A stretch of 64,000 nucleotides of DNA from Microvirga subterranea (GCF_003350535.1 NZ_QQBB01000014.1:22060-86059); one strand, 5' to 3'. Positions 19,456 to 27,794 are shown, counted from the stretch's first letter. The notes: generated by a model not told the origin, from the sequence alone. Made by a program: numbers and translations.

Positions 19456-19925
19456 GCCGCGTCGGGCTCGTAGCCGGCGACCGCCGCGATCTTCTGGGCG
19501 ATGGCTTGGAACACCCGGGTAGCGCTGACCAGCTCGGCTTCCGACACCTCGGCAAGGACCTCCTCCCGAAGCTCATTTCCAAGTCCCGTGACCTCTGCTG
19601 CAAGCCGCCGTCCCGCTTCCGTAAGCGCGATATGCTTTGCCCGACGATCGCCCTCGACCGGACGGCGCTCCGTTAGCCCCTGACGCTCCAGCCCGTCGAG
19701 CAGACGGACGAGGGTCGGCCCCTCCACTTCCAGGATTACGGCCAGTTCGGTCTGGGTCATCACATGTTTCTTCGAAAGGTGAATGAGCGTGCGGGCCCGG
19801 GCCAGCGTGAGTCCATGGGCTCGGACGCGGGCGTCAAAAAGGGTGCGGAGTTTCCGGCTGGTGATCGAAAGCTCTTCCAGGAACTCGGCGCGCAGTAGCT
19901 CGGACTGGGTTTTCTTAGTATCCAT
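19452..19925 (-). CDS. MarR-family transcriptional regulator of the efflux block
   Basis: 157 residues with the MarR winged helix: MTQTELAVILEVEGPTLVRLLDGLERQGLTERRPVEGDRRAKHIALTEAG contains the recognition helix and the wing with DxRxK. It is the first gene of the leftward efflux operon and overlaps the MFS gene by 4 bp. By analogy with EmrR and MarR it should repress its own operon and release DNA on binding a phenolic or lipophilic ligand. An inverted repeat just upstream is a candidate operator. Confidence 0.93.
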   Translation of the reverse strand: MDTKKTQSELLRAEFLEELSITSRKLRTLFDARVRAHGLTLARARTLIHLSKKHVMTQTELAVILEVEGPTLVRLLDGLERQGLTERRPVEGDRRAKHIALTEAGRRLAAEVTGLGNELREEVLAEVSEAELVSATRVFQAIAQKIAAVAGYEPDAA

Positions 19926-19930
19926 ATGGT

Positions 19931-19954
19931 TAGCACGCTATCAATTGCGTCGCT
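19931..19954. promoter_or_regulatory. Candidate MarR operator
   Basis: Imperfect inverted repeat TAGCACGC (19931-19938) and GCGTCGCTA (19946-19954), six bases upstream of the marR start codon and embedded in an AT-rich stretch that could hold the promoter. Position and symmetry fit an autorepressor site. The rest of the 319-bp gap to the divergent DUF2076 gene (19926-20244) shows no gene. Confidence 0.4.
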
Positions 19955-20244
19955 ATATAACTTCGACATGGGGGATTCGGCAATACCTCATTGAATCTGT
20001 TGACCGGATGCGCCCACCGTTATGACTTTTGGAGCCAACTGTGGGTGCCCCGAAGGACGAGCCGGGCTCCTGCTGCGACCGATCCCAGGTGGTTTGTTGG
20101 CCCAGGTAGGGATTAGTGCGCAGCACCGCTCCGTATACGACCGTAGCCCCACTCCGGAGCTTCCGCCCGGCGGCCCGCGGAGGCTCGGCCCTCGTGGCAG
20201 GTGGGATGCGCAGCCATCATCGTTTGCAGAAAGGACCCATCTTC

Positions 20245-20811
20245 ATGGATCATCATGACCGCCAAGCCATCGAGCAGCTCTTCGGTAAGCTCGCACAGGT
20301 TGAGGGCCAGACCGCTGCGCCCGACACTCAGGCGGCCGACTACATTCGCGCAAAGATCGGGCAGCAGCCTCATGCCCCCTACTACATGGCTCAGACGATC
20401 GTCGTGCAGGAGCAGGCGCTGAGCGCCGCCAACGGCCGCATCCAGCAGCTCGAGCAGGAGCTTGCGAGCCGCCCGGCCGGCGGAGGCGGTTTCCTGTCCG
20501 GTCTTTTCGGAGGAGGACAGCCACGTCCTCAGCCGCAGACGATGCAGCCTCACCCCATGCAGCCGATGCAGGGTGTATCGCCCCATATGGCGCAGGGAAT
20601 GGCAGGTCGCGGCGGCGGCGGGTTTCTGGCGGGTGCAGCCCAGACCGCGATGGGTGTCGCCGGCGGTGTCGTCCTCGGCAACATGATCGCCAGCGCCTTC
20701 TCCGGCGGAAGCGATACGACCGCCGCGGCACCGTCCCAACCCGAACCGCAGCAGGCAGCGGCTGAGGATCTCGGCGATGACGGCGGGGACTTCGGCTTCG
20801 ACGAAGCCTGA
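20245..20811 (+). CDS. DUF2076 family protein
   Basis: 188 residues from ATG 20245 with an agaaagga site 9 bases upstream. N-terminal helical part MDHHDRQAIEQLFGKLAQVE followed by ADYIRAKIGQQPHAPYYMAQTIVVQEQAL and a coiled segment; then a Gly-rich region with GGGFLSGLFGGGQP, a Met/Pro/Gln-rich linker, GGGFLAGAAQTAMGVAGGVVLGNMIASAF and an acidic C-terminal tail (DLGDDGGDFGFDEA). This layout is the DUF2076 family, of unknown function, sometimes called periplasmic ligand-binding sensor-like. It is divergent from the efflux operon. Confidence 0.85.
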   Translation: MDHHDRQAIEQLFGKLAQVEGQTAAPDTQAADYIRAKIGQQPHAPYYMAQTIVVQEQALSAANGRIQQLEQELASRPAGGGGFLSGLFGGGQPRPQPQTMQPHPMQPMQGVSPHMAQGMAGRGGGGFLAGAAQTAMGVAGGVVLGNMIASAFSGGSDTTAAAPSQPEPQQAAAEDLGDDGGDFGFDEA

Positions 20812-20982
20812 GCCTCGTCTTCCGAATAGAATCGAGCCGGCCGGATGTAATTGCGTTCGGCCGGCATTTTGGCAGCCGCCCGGTCTGTTGCAGGCTGACC
20901 GGACGTTCAGGACCGCGGCAGAGCCGAGCGGAAACCAGGGTGCCGTTCAGTGCAGCTTGGACGTCATCCGCCGGATGGTGGC

Positions 20983-21171
20983 CTAGAAGAGCTCGGTGGC
21001 AGGCTGCTTCTGGCGGATGCCCGCGAGTGTCGCCAGGGACGCATCCCCATGACCGATCATGGCCGTCTCGAGCCGATCGTAATAGGCGAGGTCCCACGTC
21101 CGGCCGCTCGCCTCCTCCCGAAGCAAGCCGATCGCCTCGAAAACCCGCCATGCCTGCCGAAGCTGACAAGC
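20983..21171 (-). pseudogene. C-terminal remnant of an unidentified gene
   Basis: Reading leftwards, the frame FEAIGLLREEASGRTWDLAYYDRLETAMIGHGDASLATLAGIRQ ending in QPATELF and a stop at 20985-20983 has the composition of a genuine protein C-terminus. It has no credible start: an in-frame stop lies at 21174-21172. I interpret it as the surviving tail of a decayed gene. No family recognised. A short plus-strand frame beyond it (about 21167-21327, ending in HDCTRIFGEVR) also looks protein-like but has no start codon with a ribosome site. Confidence 0.4.
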
Positions 21172-21493
21172 TCACAGGCTTTCCTGAGAGCGCTGAGGAC
21201 CGTCGCGCGAGGTTTCATCGGTTTTGCGCCTGTCGCATCCATTCTGGATGTGCCCGACCCTGGAGAACCGGAGCCGCTGCACCTGTATTACCATGACTGC
21301 ACGAGAATTTTCGGCGAGGTGCGGTGACGTCCGCCGTGTCGTTTCGTCGGGTGAAGCCCCCGGAGCCGACCAGCAGCTACGAAGAGTTCGATTCGCCAGC
21401 ACGTTGAAGGCGGATCCAAGTGCGCCTCAGCGGAGAGGCGTGCTGCTCGGATCATGCAGCTATCCCCTCAATTCAATCAAAAATGCGAAGCTC

Positions 21494-21528
21494 TATGGGC
21501 CCATAAGAGAGTCTCTGAATCGATTCAG
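21494..21528. repeat. Two perfect palindromes in the putative replication origin
   Basis: TATGGGCCCATA (21494-21505) and CTGAATCGATTCAG (21515-21528) are perfect palindromes 9 bp apart, just upstream of the iteron-like repeats. They could bind a dimeric initiator or repressor. An aggagg site at 21533-21538 followed by a 16-codon frame (21542-21592) lies directly after them and might be a leader peptide. Confidence 0.5.
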
Positions 21529-21602
21529 ATTCAGGAGGATTATGAGTCAGGTATATGCAGGAGCAAAAACCGCATTCCTCTCACCGACTTAGCCGCAATC
21601 TG

Positions 21603-21913
21603 CGTATTGAACTCTACGCAGGGGCGCATCCTGGTCTGCGTGGCAGCGTATTCAGGTCAGCGCATAATGCGGCCCCTCGCATATCGGACTCTGCGTGATC
21701 GCGCATCGAATTCGGCGCGGCGTCAGCGTCAAGAGATTGCAAAACAAACGAAAATGAAGTGGGCGCCGGTATCGGACTCTGCGTCGGAGGCCTTCCGCTG
21801 CCCGGATTACGTCCCTTGCCCGACCATCCGGGGCTCGCGGGCGGAGCCGGCGTATCGGACTCTGCGCATCTCACAGAGCGAATGCGCTCCTTCAGGCGTA
21901 TCGAACTCTGCGT
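21603..21913 (+). repeat. Five iteron-like 17-bp direct repeats (putative plasmid origin)
   Basis: Copies of CGTATCGGACTCTGCGT begin at 21603 (cgtattgaactctacgc), 21680, 21768, 21851 and 21897, all in the same orientation, with at most a few mismatches. Start-to-start distances are 77, 88, 83 and 46 bp, wider than classical 22-bp iterons. They lie just upstream of a RepA-type initiator gene, where iterons for initiator binding are expected. Together with the palindromes and the DnaA-box-like site they mark a likely origin of replication. Confidence 0.75.
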
Positions 21914-21993
21914 CATTCGATTTGGGCGCTCCCTCGGCTCGCGAGGCGGCCAATTCCTTGTTTGGGCCGCCGGCAAGGCCGATCGATGAAAGC

Positions 21994-22002
21994 TTTGGAT
22001 AA
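21994..22002 (-). other. DnaA-box-like sequence
   Basis: Reading leftwards the site is TTATCCAAA, one mismatch from the consensus TTATNCACA. It lies between the last iteron and repA, where iteron plasmids commonly carry one or more DnaA boxes. A single 9-mer could be chance; the position raises its credibility. Confidence 0.4.
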
Positions 22003-22094
22003 CTCGCCTCCGGCGGCGTCCCGGATGGACCCGAACGCGCTTGACGCAGTTGCGAGTCCGCGAGCCGAGATCCGTGCCTGGAACCGAGAGCAGT

Positions 22095-23189
22095 ATGAGC
22101 GTCGACGAGCACCTTTCCCTGATCCGTGATGCCGACCTCGTTGAGGAGGTCGAGCGCGCACGGGGTCACTTCATGTTCAAGACCATCCTTGAACATATCG
22201 CCCATAAGCAGACGCTGCGCGATGCCGAGCAGATGAGGCGAACGGAGCTCGACAGCCGGCGCGCTGCGATGAGCCGCGATCAACGGCGCCGCGATGCGGT
22301 GCGGGAGGTTATCGAGAACACGCCGAGCTCGCCGGAGAACATCCAGCACATTCACAGCGTCCTGGCCCTCTGCGGCCTTCCCTATCGCGAACCGAAGGGC
22401 GAGCGCGAGTTCTTTCGTGAGTATGGGCGCAACACCCTCAGCATCATGGCCGGACGCCTGAAGAACCCGAAAACGGGGCAGATGGAGGTTCAGGGCCTGC
22501 CCTACGGTCCCAAGGCGCGCCTGGTGCTCCTCCACCTCTGCACCGAGGCGGTTCGCCAGCGCAGCGCCAAGATCGAGGTCGCCGACAGCCTGTCAGGGTT
22601 CATCAAGCAGATGGGGTTTCCGGTCACCGGGGGCGAGCGAGGCACCCTGCGCCAGTTCAAGGAGCAGCTGAACCGGCTTGCCGCCTGCACGATGCAGATC
22701 GGCCTGTGGGATGGCGCCTCACGATCCAGCACTTTGAACGTTCCGCCCTTTCGCCAGCTCGATATCTGGCTGACGGGCAACTCCGACCAGGGCCTTCTCT
22801 GGTCGAACACCGTTCAGTTCCACGCCGACTTCTATGACAACCTCATTCAGCACGCCCTTCCGGTGGACATTCGCGCCGCGAGGGCTTTCGCCGGTTCGGC
22901 GAGGAAACTGGATATGCTGTTCTGGATGGGGTACCGGCTCCGCACGGTGCAGCGGCCCCTGCGGCTGTCGTGGGACAACCTTCACAAGCAGTTCGGCTCC
23001 GACAATGCGAGCATCCGTAGCTTCAAGCAGGCATTCAAGGGAGACCTTGCCCACATCAAGGAAGTGTTCCCGAAACTGCGGGTGTCGCTTGACGACAGCG
23101 GCATGATCCTGCTTCCGACCGATCCGAACGAACTGCTCGTTCCGCCGAAGCGGCCGAAACCAGAAAAACAAATTGCATCAGCGGCTTAG
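22095..23189 (+). CDS. repA: Plasmid replication initiator RepA (RepA_C family)
   Basis: 364 residues from ATG 22095 (MSVDEHLSLIRD), which has gagag 5 bases upstream; a TTG 54 bases earlier is less likely. The core CGLPYREPKGEREFFREYG, followed by SIMAGRLKNP, QGLPYGPKARLVLLHLCTEA and SLSGFIKQMGFPVTGGERGTL, is the signature of the 'plasmid encoded RepA protein' family of alphaproteobacterial plasmids. The C-terminal part (RLSWDNLHKQFGSDNASIRSFKQAFKG) resembles a winged-helix DNA-binding domain. It should bind the upstream direct repeats and start replication. No parAB genes lie next to it. Confidence 0.9.
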   Translation: MSVDEHLSLIRDADLVEEVERARGHFMFKTILEHIAHKQTLRDAEQMRRTELDSRRAAMSRDQRRRDAVREVIENTPSSPENIQHIHSVLALCGLPYREPKGEREFFREYGRNTLSIMAGRLKNPKTGQMEVQGLPYGPKARLVLLHLCTEAVRQRSAKIEVADSLSGFIKQMGFPVTGGERGTLRQFKEQLNRLAACTMQIGLWDGASRSSTLNVPPFRQLDIWLTGNSDQGLLWSNTVQFHADFYDNLIQHALPVDIRAARAFAGSARKLDMLFWMGYRLRTVQRPLRLSWDNLHKQFGSDNASIRSFKQAFKGDLAHIKEVFPKLRVSLDDSGMILLPTDPNELLVPPKRPKPEKQIASAA

Positions 23190-23323
23190 ATGCGCAGATT
23201 AGGATTCGCAGGACGGACTTGGCCAGCTCCGGACCTTCATCTCGCGGACGGCTCGCTCGATCACGCGTGACAACGCGGGATCCGGGGCCTGAACCTGAAG
23301 TCAAAGTGACTGAGGGGCTTGAA

Positions 23324-23368
23324 TGGCGACCCCGGCAGGGCTCGAACCTGCGACCTACTGCTTAGAAG
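23324..23368 (-). tRNA. 3' half of a tRNA-Arg(UCU) (integration scar)
   Basis: Reading leftwards from 23368: anticodon loop CTTCTAA with anticodon TCT, then GCAGT, variable AGGTC, T-arm GCAGG-TTCGAGC-CCTGC, acceptor strand CGGGGTC, discriminator G and encoded CCA. The 5' half is missing: the bases before the loop do not pair with GCAGT, and no D-arm or matching acceptor strand is found. A tRNA 3' half is what tyrosine integrases leave as an attachment-site duplicate. It lies 135 bp after repA. Confidence 0.65.
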
Positions 23369-23896
23369 AAAGTAACTCAGTCGGTAACCCTTTGATTCAT
23401 AAGGATCGCGGTTTCCAATCCCGAAGCGCGAACGGGAAGTAGCGTGTCAGAAGAGCCAGGGGTTTGGGAACTGCAGACCCTGCGACTTAAGACGTCTTCT
23501 ACAGAGCCGGACCGGCCATCCCTACCTGACCACCAGGATGTCTCCTGTGGGTCAGGAACCAAGATTCCCTGCAATTTGGGAACGTCCGCTTCGATGAGGA
23601 TTGCTGCCTCCGAGCTTACGTCTCAGGCGTGCCATGAGGAGACCTTTATCCCAAGACGGTAAGTGATGCCTGAGGCTCCTGAGCCCGTCGCTTGCCTCTT
23701 CATTGATCCTTCGGGCGCCGCTCCGGCGTTTCCAATCCCACGCTATTGTCATTCCCTCGTCTGCTAGGGCCGCAAGCCGGCCATGCCGAGGAGCAATTGC
23801 CTCGATGATGACAATGACAACGTGGCCGTTCGGTATCATGGGGCGGGTCTCGTCAATCCGGACCAGCCCCCTGCCCGTCGGTCGGCGGCCGGCTCG
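23369..23896. other. Gene-poor region after repA
   Basis: About 530 bp without a confident gene. A leftward frame of 95 codons (23552-23839, MIPNGHVVIVIIEAIAPRHG) has an in-frame ATG but no recognisable motif and overlaps rightward open frames of equal quality. Around 23465-23510 there is text faintly like a decayed second tRNA in the same orientation. Nothing here is strong enough for a separate call. Confidence 0.3.
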
Positions 23897-25189
23897 TCAC
23901 TCCGCCGCAACCGGCAGAGCCCGTTTGGCGGCTCCCTGTTCAGGCTGGCTCCGGAGGGACAAGCGCCCTTTCTCGGTCCAGAGAACAACCAGGAGGCATG
24001 CCGCACCAAGGCAGAGATAACCCAGACTGAGAGGGATGACCGTGCCGTTGAACGAGCGTCCGATGACAAGCCCGAACAGGGCGCCGACGAACGTGGTGTA
24101 GGACCCAATGAACGATGAGGCCGTGCCCGCGATGGCGGCCAAGGGAGCCATGGCGATGGAGTTGAAGTTCGGCACCGTCAGGCTGTACAGAAATTGGCTG
24201 ATGGCAAAGATGGCCACATAAAGAAGCAGCGGCGGTCGCCCGTCATAAATAAACGCCACGCCCACCTGCACCGCGGCAACAAGCGTAAATCCGCAGATGC
24301 CGATATGCGACAGGCGACGCATCCCCAGACGCCGTACGAGCCTCGCACTCGTGAACGAGGCCGCCCCCATGAATGCGGCAATGCAGCCAAACACCAGAGG
24401 AAAGAGCACTCCGAGCTCATAAGCTTCGGTTTCGAAGATCTGTTGCGCCGACCCTATATAGGCCATCAGACAGCCCATCATCAGAGCGATACCTGTCGCA
24501 TAGCCGATGCTGACGCGTGTGGAGATGGTGGTTCGGACAGCGGATGCGATCTGGCCGAAGGCGAAGGAGCGCCGATATTCCGGATGGAGGGTTTCCGGCA
24601 TGCGCGTGTAGAACCAGACCGCCACCAGCACGGCAAATCCAAGGACGGTCGCGAAGATCATGCGCCACGTACCCAGAAGCAGGAGAAGACTGCCTGAGGC
24701 GGGCGCCAGCATCGGCACAATGATGAAAACCATCAGGGTGATCGACATGACGCGCGCCATTTCACGGCCTTCATATCGATCCCGGATGATCGCTACTGTC
24801 AGCACGCGGGTGGCGGCCAGACCGGCGCCTTGGACGGCTCGTCCGATCAGCAACATGGAAAAGCTCGCGGCCGTAGCGGCAACAACGCCACCTATGAGAT
24901 AAACGGTCAGTCCGATCATCAGCGTGGGCCGCCGGCCAAGCGCGTCAGAGACCGGGCCATAGACGGTCTGCAGAATGGCGAATGGCACCATATAGGTCGT
25001 GATCAGCAGCTGAAGGTCATTGGGATCGGCGATCGCGAAGTTGGCCTGGATCGGCCCGAAAGCAGGAAGCAGATTGTCGATCGACAAGGACCCGAGGCTC
25101 ATCACGAGAGCAATGAGGAGTACGAACTCACGCAAAGATAGCACTCGAGTGCTGCCGCTTTTGGCCGGGTCTCTGGCGGACTGAAACAT
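23897..25189 (-). CDS. MFS drug exporter, Bcr/CflA (DHA1) family
   Basis: 430 residues with twelve predicted membrane segments. The N-terminal half carries SIDNLLPAFGPIQANF, then YGPVSDALGRRPTLMIG (motif A of 12-helix MFS antiporters) and GRAVQGAGLAATRVLTVAIIRDRYEG (motif C region), the pattern of Bcr/CflA multidrug exporters. It is predicted to expel small drugs by proton antiport. The gene stands alone; the next gene in the same direction ends 321 bp upstream. Confidence 0.92.
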   Translation of the reverse strand: MFQSARDPAKSGSTRVLSLREFVLLIALVMSLGSLSIDNLLPAFGPIQANFAIADPNDLQLLITTYMVPFAILQTVYGPVSDALGRRPTLMIGLTVYLIGGVVAATAASFSMLLIGRAVQGAGLAATRVLTVAIIRDRYEGREMARVMSITLMVFIIVPMLAPASGSLLLLLGTWRMIFATVLGFAVLVAVWFYTRMPETLHPEYRRSFAFGQIASAVRTTISTRVSIGYATGIALMMGCLMAYIGSAQQIFETEAYELGVLFPLVFGCIAAFMGAASFTSARLVRRLGMRRLSHIGICGFTLVAAVQVGVAFIYDGRPPLLLYVAIFAISQFLYSLTVPNFNSIAMAPLAAIAGTASSFIGSYTTFVGALFGLVIGRSFNGTVIPLSLGYLCLGAACLLVVLWTEKGRLSLRSQPEQGAAKRALPVAAE

Positions 25190-25510
25190 GAAAATGCTTT
25201 CTGCGGCGGGTGTTCATGAAGCCCGAAAGGGCGCGTCACAAAAGAAGGAAAAAAACAGCTGGTGATGCGCAAAGGACGATGGTCGAGAGTGGAAGGGATC
25301 GCCTAACCCGTGGGTGTGGGTTGCCGCACGTACCGCCTATTAGGGATGGGAGACGTCGGGCTGGCGGCGCTCTTTATCTGAGCCTGCACTTGATGGCTTT
25401 CCGGCATCCGGCTTGCCTCCATGAGGTCATTCGATCACCGGCTGTTAACCCCGTGCGTACCGGACGGTTTCATCAGGAATGACGGCCTACCCGCATGAGC
25501 CGTGTTCCGG
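25190..25510. other. Intergenic region
   Basis: 321 bp between two leftward genes. It should contain the promoter of the MFS gene. A purine-rich stretch (agaaggaaaaaaac, plus strand) near 25242-25256 is the only compositional feature; no gene or clear hairpin seen. Confidence 0.3.
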
Positions 25511-26110
25511 TCATGGCCGCGAGAGCTCAAAATGCGAGCGGTCCATGTTCTTGAAGCCGTGGAAGTGGCCACCCCAGCGGATCGGCACACCCAACCCGGC
25601 GGCCGCCTTCGTCACTGCCGCTGCGATCCGGGTCTGAATCCCCGGATCAAAGTAGATCCGGCCTTCCTGGTCGAGCGGCCATAGGTCCACCGCGTCTCCG
25701 GAGCGGTGCAGACTATCGTGGGTTCTGGACCAGCCCCAGGCAACTGCCCTTCGCTGCAGCTTGGCACCACGCCTCCCCGAGCCGATCACGAAGTGCAGGC
25801 TGGGGTTGTCGGCCTGCGCCTTGAGAACAACCTTGGCAAGTACCGGATTGAGAGACCGGAGATTAGCCTCATGATGCCCCAATGGATCCGGGTTCCAGAC
25901 GCGAAACATTATCAATTGATCCCGTCCGAGATCATCTTTCACGGGGATCCTCGCATAAACACCGCTCGGTCCGAGAATCGGGTCGAGCGTGGCATCAGTT
26001 GATCTTCCGGCCTCGGCACCGGATTCGACCTGAGCTCTGGCGTCCATGCAGAAGCTGACGAGAGCTATGACGAGCGACTTGATACCGAGGGAGCGGATAT
26101 CTCGAAGCAT
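25511..26110 (-). CDS. Secreted M15-like peptidoglycan peptidase
   Basis: 199 residues. A hydrophobic N-terminal segment (GIKSLVIALVSFCMDARAQ) looks like a Sec signal peptide cleaved after ARA. The C-terminal half has the M15 zinc-peptidase pattern: VIGSGRRG, then DSLHRSGDAVDLWPLD with the first His and Asp ligands, and GGHFHGFKNMDRSHFEL with the last His ligand. Related enzymes cleave peptidoglycan stem peptides (D-Ala-D-Ala carboxypeptidases, L-Ala-D-Glu endolysins). With a signal peptide and no phage genes nearby, a periplasmic wall-remodelling role is more likely than lysis. Confidence 0.75.
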   Translation of the reverse strand: MLRDIRSLGIKSLVIALVSFCMDARAQVESGAEAGRSTDATLDPILGPSGVYARIPVKDDLGRDQLIMFRVWNPDPLGHHEANLRSLNPVLAKVVLKAQADNPSLHFVIGSGRRGAKLQRRAVAWGWSRTHDSLHRSGDAVDLWPLDQEGRIYFDPGIQTRIAAAVTKAAAGLGVPIRWGGHFHGFKNMDRSHFELSRP

Positions 26111-26355
26111 GGCAATCTTAACAGTCGTAGCACGATATCGCTAAAGATGGCGGAGCCAGTCAGCGTGTCAGGCTCGTGGCGCCTGAGCCAGGAAGCGTCT
26201 GCGCCTATCAGGATGTTTGAAGGGCTTGGCCATTGTAAGGCATTGAAGGTCTGCCTGGGGTCACCCGAGGATATTGCTAACGCCTCAGGAATGTCTGTTG
26301 TCCTCTTCGTCAGAAGACATTCGGCGTATTTCAGGGACATGCCAGAAGAAGACGT

Positions 26356-26598
26356 TCATGCGACGCCACGATGGATTGCGTCGAAGCCAAGGTCTGTCAG
26401 TTCGACTGTCCCAGCGTCCGGCACGGTCACGTATCCAAGCTGCTTCAACTCGGAAATGGCCACGGCAACAGCGGGATCTGTCCCGAAGTGCGCATCCAGT
26501 GTTGCTACTGTCATGCGGGCGCCGGGCTTTCGGTGTGTCTCACGAAAGAACCCGAGGATCTCGCAGGCCGTCTCGCTGAGCGGCATTCTCGCCTCCAT
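26356..26598 (-). CDS. Small winged-helix-like protein of unknown function
   Basis: 80 residues. The order ETACEILGFFRETHR, ARMTVATLDAHFG, AVAVAISELKQLGYVTVPDAGTVELTDLGFDAI looks like helix-turn-helix-wing: a three-helix bundle followed by a beta wing. An internal start at 26586 preceded by ggag is an alternative (76 residues). It lies 14 bp downstream of the channel-like gene on the same strand, so probably co-transcribed. It could be a small regulator; no family recognised. Confidence 0.6.
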   Translation of the reverse strand: MEARMPLSETACEILGFFRETHRKPGARMTVATLDAHFGTDPAVAVAISELKQLGYVTVPDAGTVELTDLGFDAIHRGVA

Positions 26599-26612
26599 CG
26601 GATCAGCTCCCG

Positions 26613-27764
26613 CTATTCGGCCACGTGTAGGCGGACCCGAGGATCGTTCCGGCTATCCTTCGATCCTAAACGGCTCATTGCCGCATCAATCTCCTCCATG
26701 CTGTAAGCCATGGAAGGGGCCAAGTTCGTGATGTGATGGTCCCATTGCGTTCGGCAGGAGATGTAAGTCTCGGCACCGGCCTGCTCGTCAGCGGTGATTT
26801 CGATCCCCGCCCGCTGAAGCCGAAGCAGGGCAGCGCGGTAGCGTGCTCGCCAGCGGTCTTGGGTCTGCGGGTCCGGCTGGGTCTCCCGGTCCGGTGCGCC
26901 ATGGGGAAGGAAAGTGTTCTCCAAGGTGGTGACCAGCATCATCGACGCTTCCCACAGTTGCGCGACGCCTCCCGCCTCCTTCAACCAGCGGTCCTTCTGA
27001 TCATCCAGGGCGCTCTTGATCAGGCTCACCGTGTCCAAGGCGACCAGCGTGGAACGGGACACCGAGTGGTATGGGTCACTGAAGCGGAAATAGAACAGCA
27101 CCGGGTAGAAGTGGTGTGCCTCCTTGGCCAGAGTCATCTCGACACCGAGTTCCGACAGATTCGTGTAGCCGCCGCTGAACTGCCCCTGAGGTCCGAGACG
27201 TGCCAGAAGTTCGGCGGCATCGCCTGTGCACCCTGAGAGGAAGTGGATGTTCATGGCCAGCACGTTGCGCCGCTGGAGCGCTGTATAGACCTGCATCAGA
27301 TAGGTCAGCGTCAGCGACATCACCGACATGCCGATCAGCGAGTTGAACAGGAAGAGCAGCCGCGTCGGGCTCGTGTGCGGGGTGAAATCGCTGGCGCCGA
27401 CGATGGCCATGCTGGTCCCCCCAGCATACATAGCGGTAACGAAGTCGGTGGGCGTTTCGCCGTTCGTGGCGCGGATGGACGTGCCGAGTTCCGGGTGCAT
27501 GATCAACGCCGCCCCGAGCGTCAGCCCGAGAGCCCAGACCCCAACCAGCAGCACAAGGATGACCGGACCGCAGAAGGACAGAACGGCTCCTCGTCTAGTG
27601 CCAAAAACCTTTGAGGCTTTGACGACCGAGGCCCAGACCAGCCGCCCGACCCTGGAGCCGATGATGCTGGTGCCGATCCGAGCGTAGAGCACGGTCAGAA
27701 AGATATCGAGCAGGATGATCAGGATCAGCAGTATCCCAAGCGCCTGCTCCAGTCGTCCCATCAT
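26613..27764 (-). CDS. Ion-channel-like membrane protein with degenerate K+ filter
   Basis: 383 residues from ATG 27764 behind a strong aggagg. Hydrophobic segments lie near residues 6-28 and 58-88, then a pore-like loop TAMYAGGTSMAIVGASDFTPHTSPTR (about 110-135) and another span up to about 160, the layout of two-pore-helix K+ channels (Ion_trans_2). The filter normally reads T-x-G-Y-G-D; here it is AIVGASDFTP, with GYG replaced by GAS. The 220-residue C-terminal part is cytosolic and helical. It lies between a secreted MRJP-like protein and a small gene. Conductance may differ from a K+ channel. Confidence 0.7.
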   Translation of the reverse strand: MMGRLEQALGILLILIILLDIFLTVLYARIGTSIIGSRVGRLVWASVVKASKVFGTRRGAVLSFCGPVILVLLVGVWALGLTLGAALIMHPELGTSIRATNGETPTDFVTAMYAGGTSMAIVGASDFTPHTSPTRLLFLFNSLIGMSVMSLTLTYLMQVYTALQRRNVLAMNIHFLSGCTGDAAELLARLGPQGQFSGGYTNLSELGVEMTLAKEAHHFYPVLFYFRFSDPYHSVSRSTLVALDTVSLIKSALDDQKDRWLKEAGGVAQLWEASMMLVTTLENTFLPHGAPDRETQPDPQTQDRWRARYRAALLRLQRAGIEITADEQAGAETYISCRTQWDHHITNLAPSMAYSMEEIDAAMSRLGSKDSRNDPRVRLHVAE

Positions 27765-27794
27765 GGCAGGCCTCCTGTCATCCCAGCCGCTCCG

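Noticed and set aside
21603..21913. CRISPR array
   Set aside because: The repeats are 17 bp with unequal gaps of 29-71 bp and no cas genes; the position before repA fits iterons.
23324..23400. Complete tRNA-Arg gene
   Set aside because: The bases before the anticodon loop do not pair with the 3' stem and there is no D-arm or 5' acceptor strand.
25511..26110. Prophage endolysin
   Set aside because: The M15-like enzyme has a signal peptide and no holin, structural or integrase genes lie near it.
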